Assembly (NCBI GenBank): GCA_003164305.1
Contig: PLSZ01000041.1
Location: 20,662 to 36,205, forward strand
Length of the DNA: 15,544 bases
Source of the DNA: Acetobacteraceae bacterium
Lineage (GTDB): Bacteria; Pseudomonadota; Alphaproteobacteria; Acetobacterales; Acetobacteraceae
Direction of reading: 5' to 3'
Within the stretch, counting starts at the first letter, position 1. Each line of letters opens with the position of its first letter. This document shows, piece after piece, positions 15,064 to 15,544 of this stretch. The position numbers were made by a program, and so were the translations under genes. The notes beneath the pieces are model-generated. The model worked only from the letters and a program-made list of their open reading frames with translations. It did no database searches and had not been told where the DNA came from.

Positions 15064-15544
15064 CTCCACTGCTTCAGGCCACCGGCGTCACCAAACATTT
15101 CCCCGTCCGGGCTGGGGGTTTTCTCCACCGACACACGATTCCGCTGCGCGCCGTCGATGGCGTCGACCTGACCATCCAATCCGGCGAAACCCTCGGCCTC
15201 GTCGGCGAATCCGGTTGCGGCAAGTCCACCCTCGGCCGCGTGCTGATCCGCCTGATCCCCGCCACCGCCGGAGAAATCCTGTTCGACGGCAACGACCTTC
15301 CGCGCCTCGACCCGCTGCTGTTGCGCCGCACCCGCCGCGAGATGCAGATCATCTTTCAGGACCCGTTCGGCGCCCTCAATCCGCGCATGATGGTCGAAGA
15401 CATCATCGCCGAACCTCTTGTGATTCAGGGCGTCTCTTCCGCGGCGAGGCAAGCCCAGGTAACGGAGATGTTGGGAATGGTGGGGTTGCCGGCGCGGGCG
15501 CGGCAGCGTTTCCCGCATGAGTTCTCCGGCGGCCAACGCCAACG
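15060..15544 (+). CDS. ABC transporter ATP-binding protein, DppF-type (partial, C-terminus beyond right edge)
   Basis: Second ATPase of the importer, expected to form a heterodimer with the DppD-type subunit. The frame is open from the ATG at 15060 to the edge, giving 161 residues. Walker [10 protein letters not shown] is at 49-57, Q-loop Q100 in [14 protein letters not shown], and signature FSGGQRQ at 155-161. The N-terminal insertion [17 protein letters not shown] between the first two strands is typical of DppF/OppF. Walker B, the H-loop and the C-terminal domain lie outside the window. It overlaps the DppD-type stop by ATGA, implying coupled translation. Confidence 0.93.
   Translation, partial: MTPLLQATGVTKHFPVRAGGFLHRHTIPLRAVDGVDLTIQSGETLGLVGESGCGKSTLGRVLIRLIPATAGEILFDGNDLPRLDPLLLRRTRREMQIIFQDPFGALNPRMMVEDIIAEPLVIQGVSSAARQAQVTEMLGMVGLPARARQRFPHEFSGGQRQ

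Overview
The window reads as chromosomal DNA of a GC-rich proteobacterium, most likely an alphaproteobacterium of the Rhodospirillales/Acetobacteraceae type. The grounds are strongly GC-biased third codon positions in nearly every gene, a SapC-family protein, an SthA-type transhydrogenase and an alphaproteobacterial style of ABC transporter and flavoenzyme catabolic genes. The taxonomic call is inference. No rRNA, tRNA, CRISPR array, insertion sequence or phage gene was seen.

Layout, left to right. (1) 1-668, minus: N-terminal half of a family-1 (sugar-type) ABC solute-binding protein, cut by the left edge. (2) 849-2300, plus: soluble pyridine nucleotide transhydrogenase SthA. (3) 2297-4458, minus: an NtaA/SnaA/DszA-type flavin-dependent monooxygenase followed by a SapC-family protein that may have its own promoter. 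(4) 4626-6980, plus: a SLOG nucleotide-binding domain fused to a membrane SLATT-like region, followed by a small protein with a ryanodine-receptor (RyR) domain. (5) 7038-8171, plus: an Old Yellow Enzyme-family oxidoreductase. (6) 8168-10318, minus: an N,N-dimethylformamidase large-subunit-like metallohydrolase. (7) 10463-15544, plus: a dipeptide/oligopeptide-type ABC importer (binding protein, two permeases, two ATPases), with the last ATPase cut by the right edge.

How it fits together. Most of the window looks like accessory uptake and catabolism: two ABC importers, a two-component-type flavin monooxygenase, an ene-reductase-like enzyme and an amide hydrolase divergent from a Dpp-like importer. 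The last pair suggests uptake and hydrolysis of an amide or peptide-like compound; the 144-bp gap between them holds an 18-bp perfect dyad that could be a shared operator. A 25-bp-stem hairpin lies between the second permease gene and the first ATPase gene of the importer.

The most unusual part is the SLOG-SLATT plus RyR pair. SLOG, SLATT and RyR domains have been linked to nucleotide-second-messenger conflict (defence) systems, and here the first two are fused and lie directly upstream of the third, in a part of the window whose second half is visibly lower in GC. I propose a small membrane-effector system that senses or processes an NAD- or ADP-ribose-like nucleotide. That function is inference; the domain calls come from motifs read by eye.
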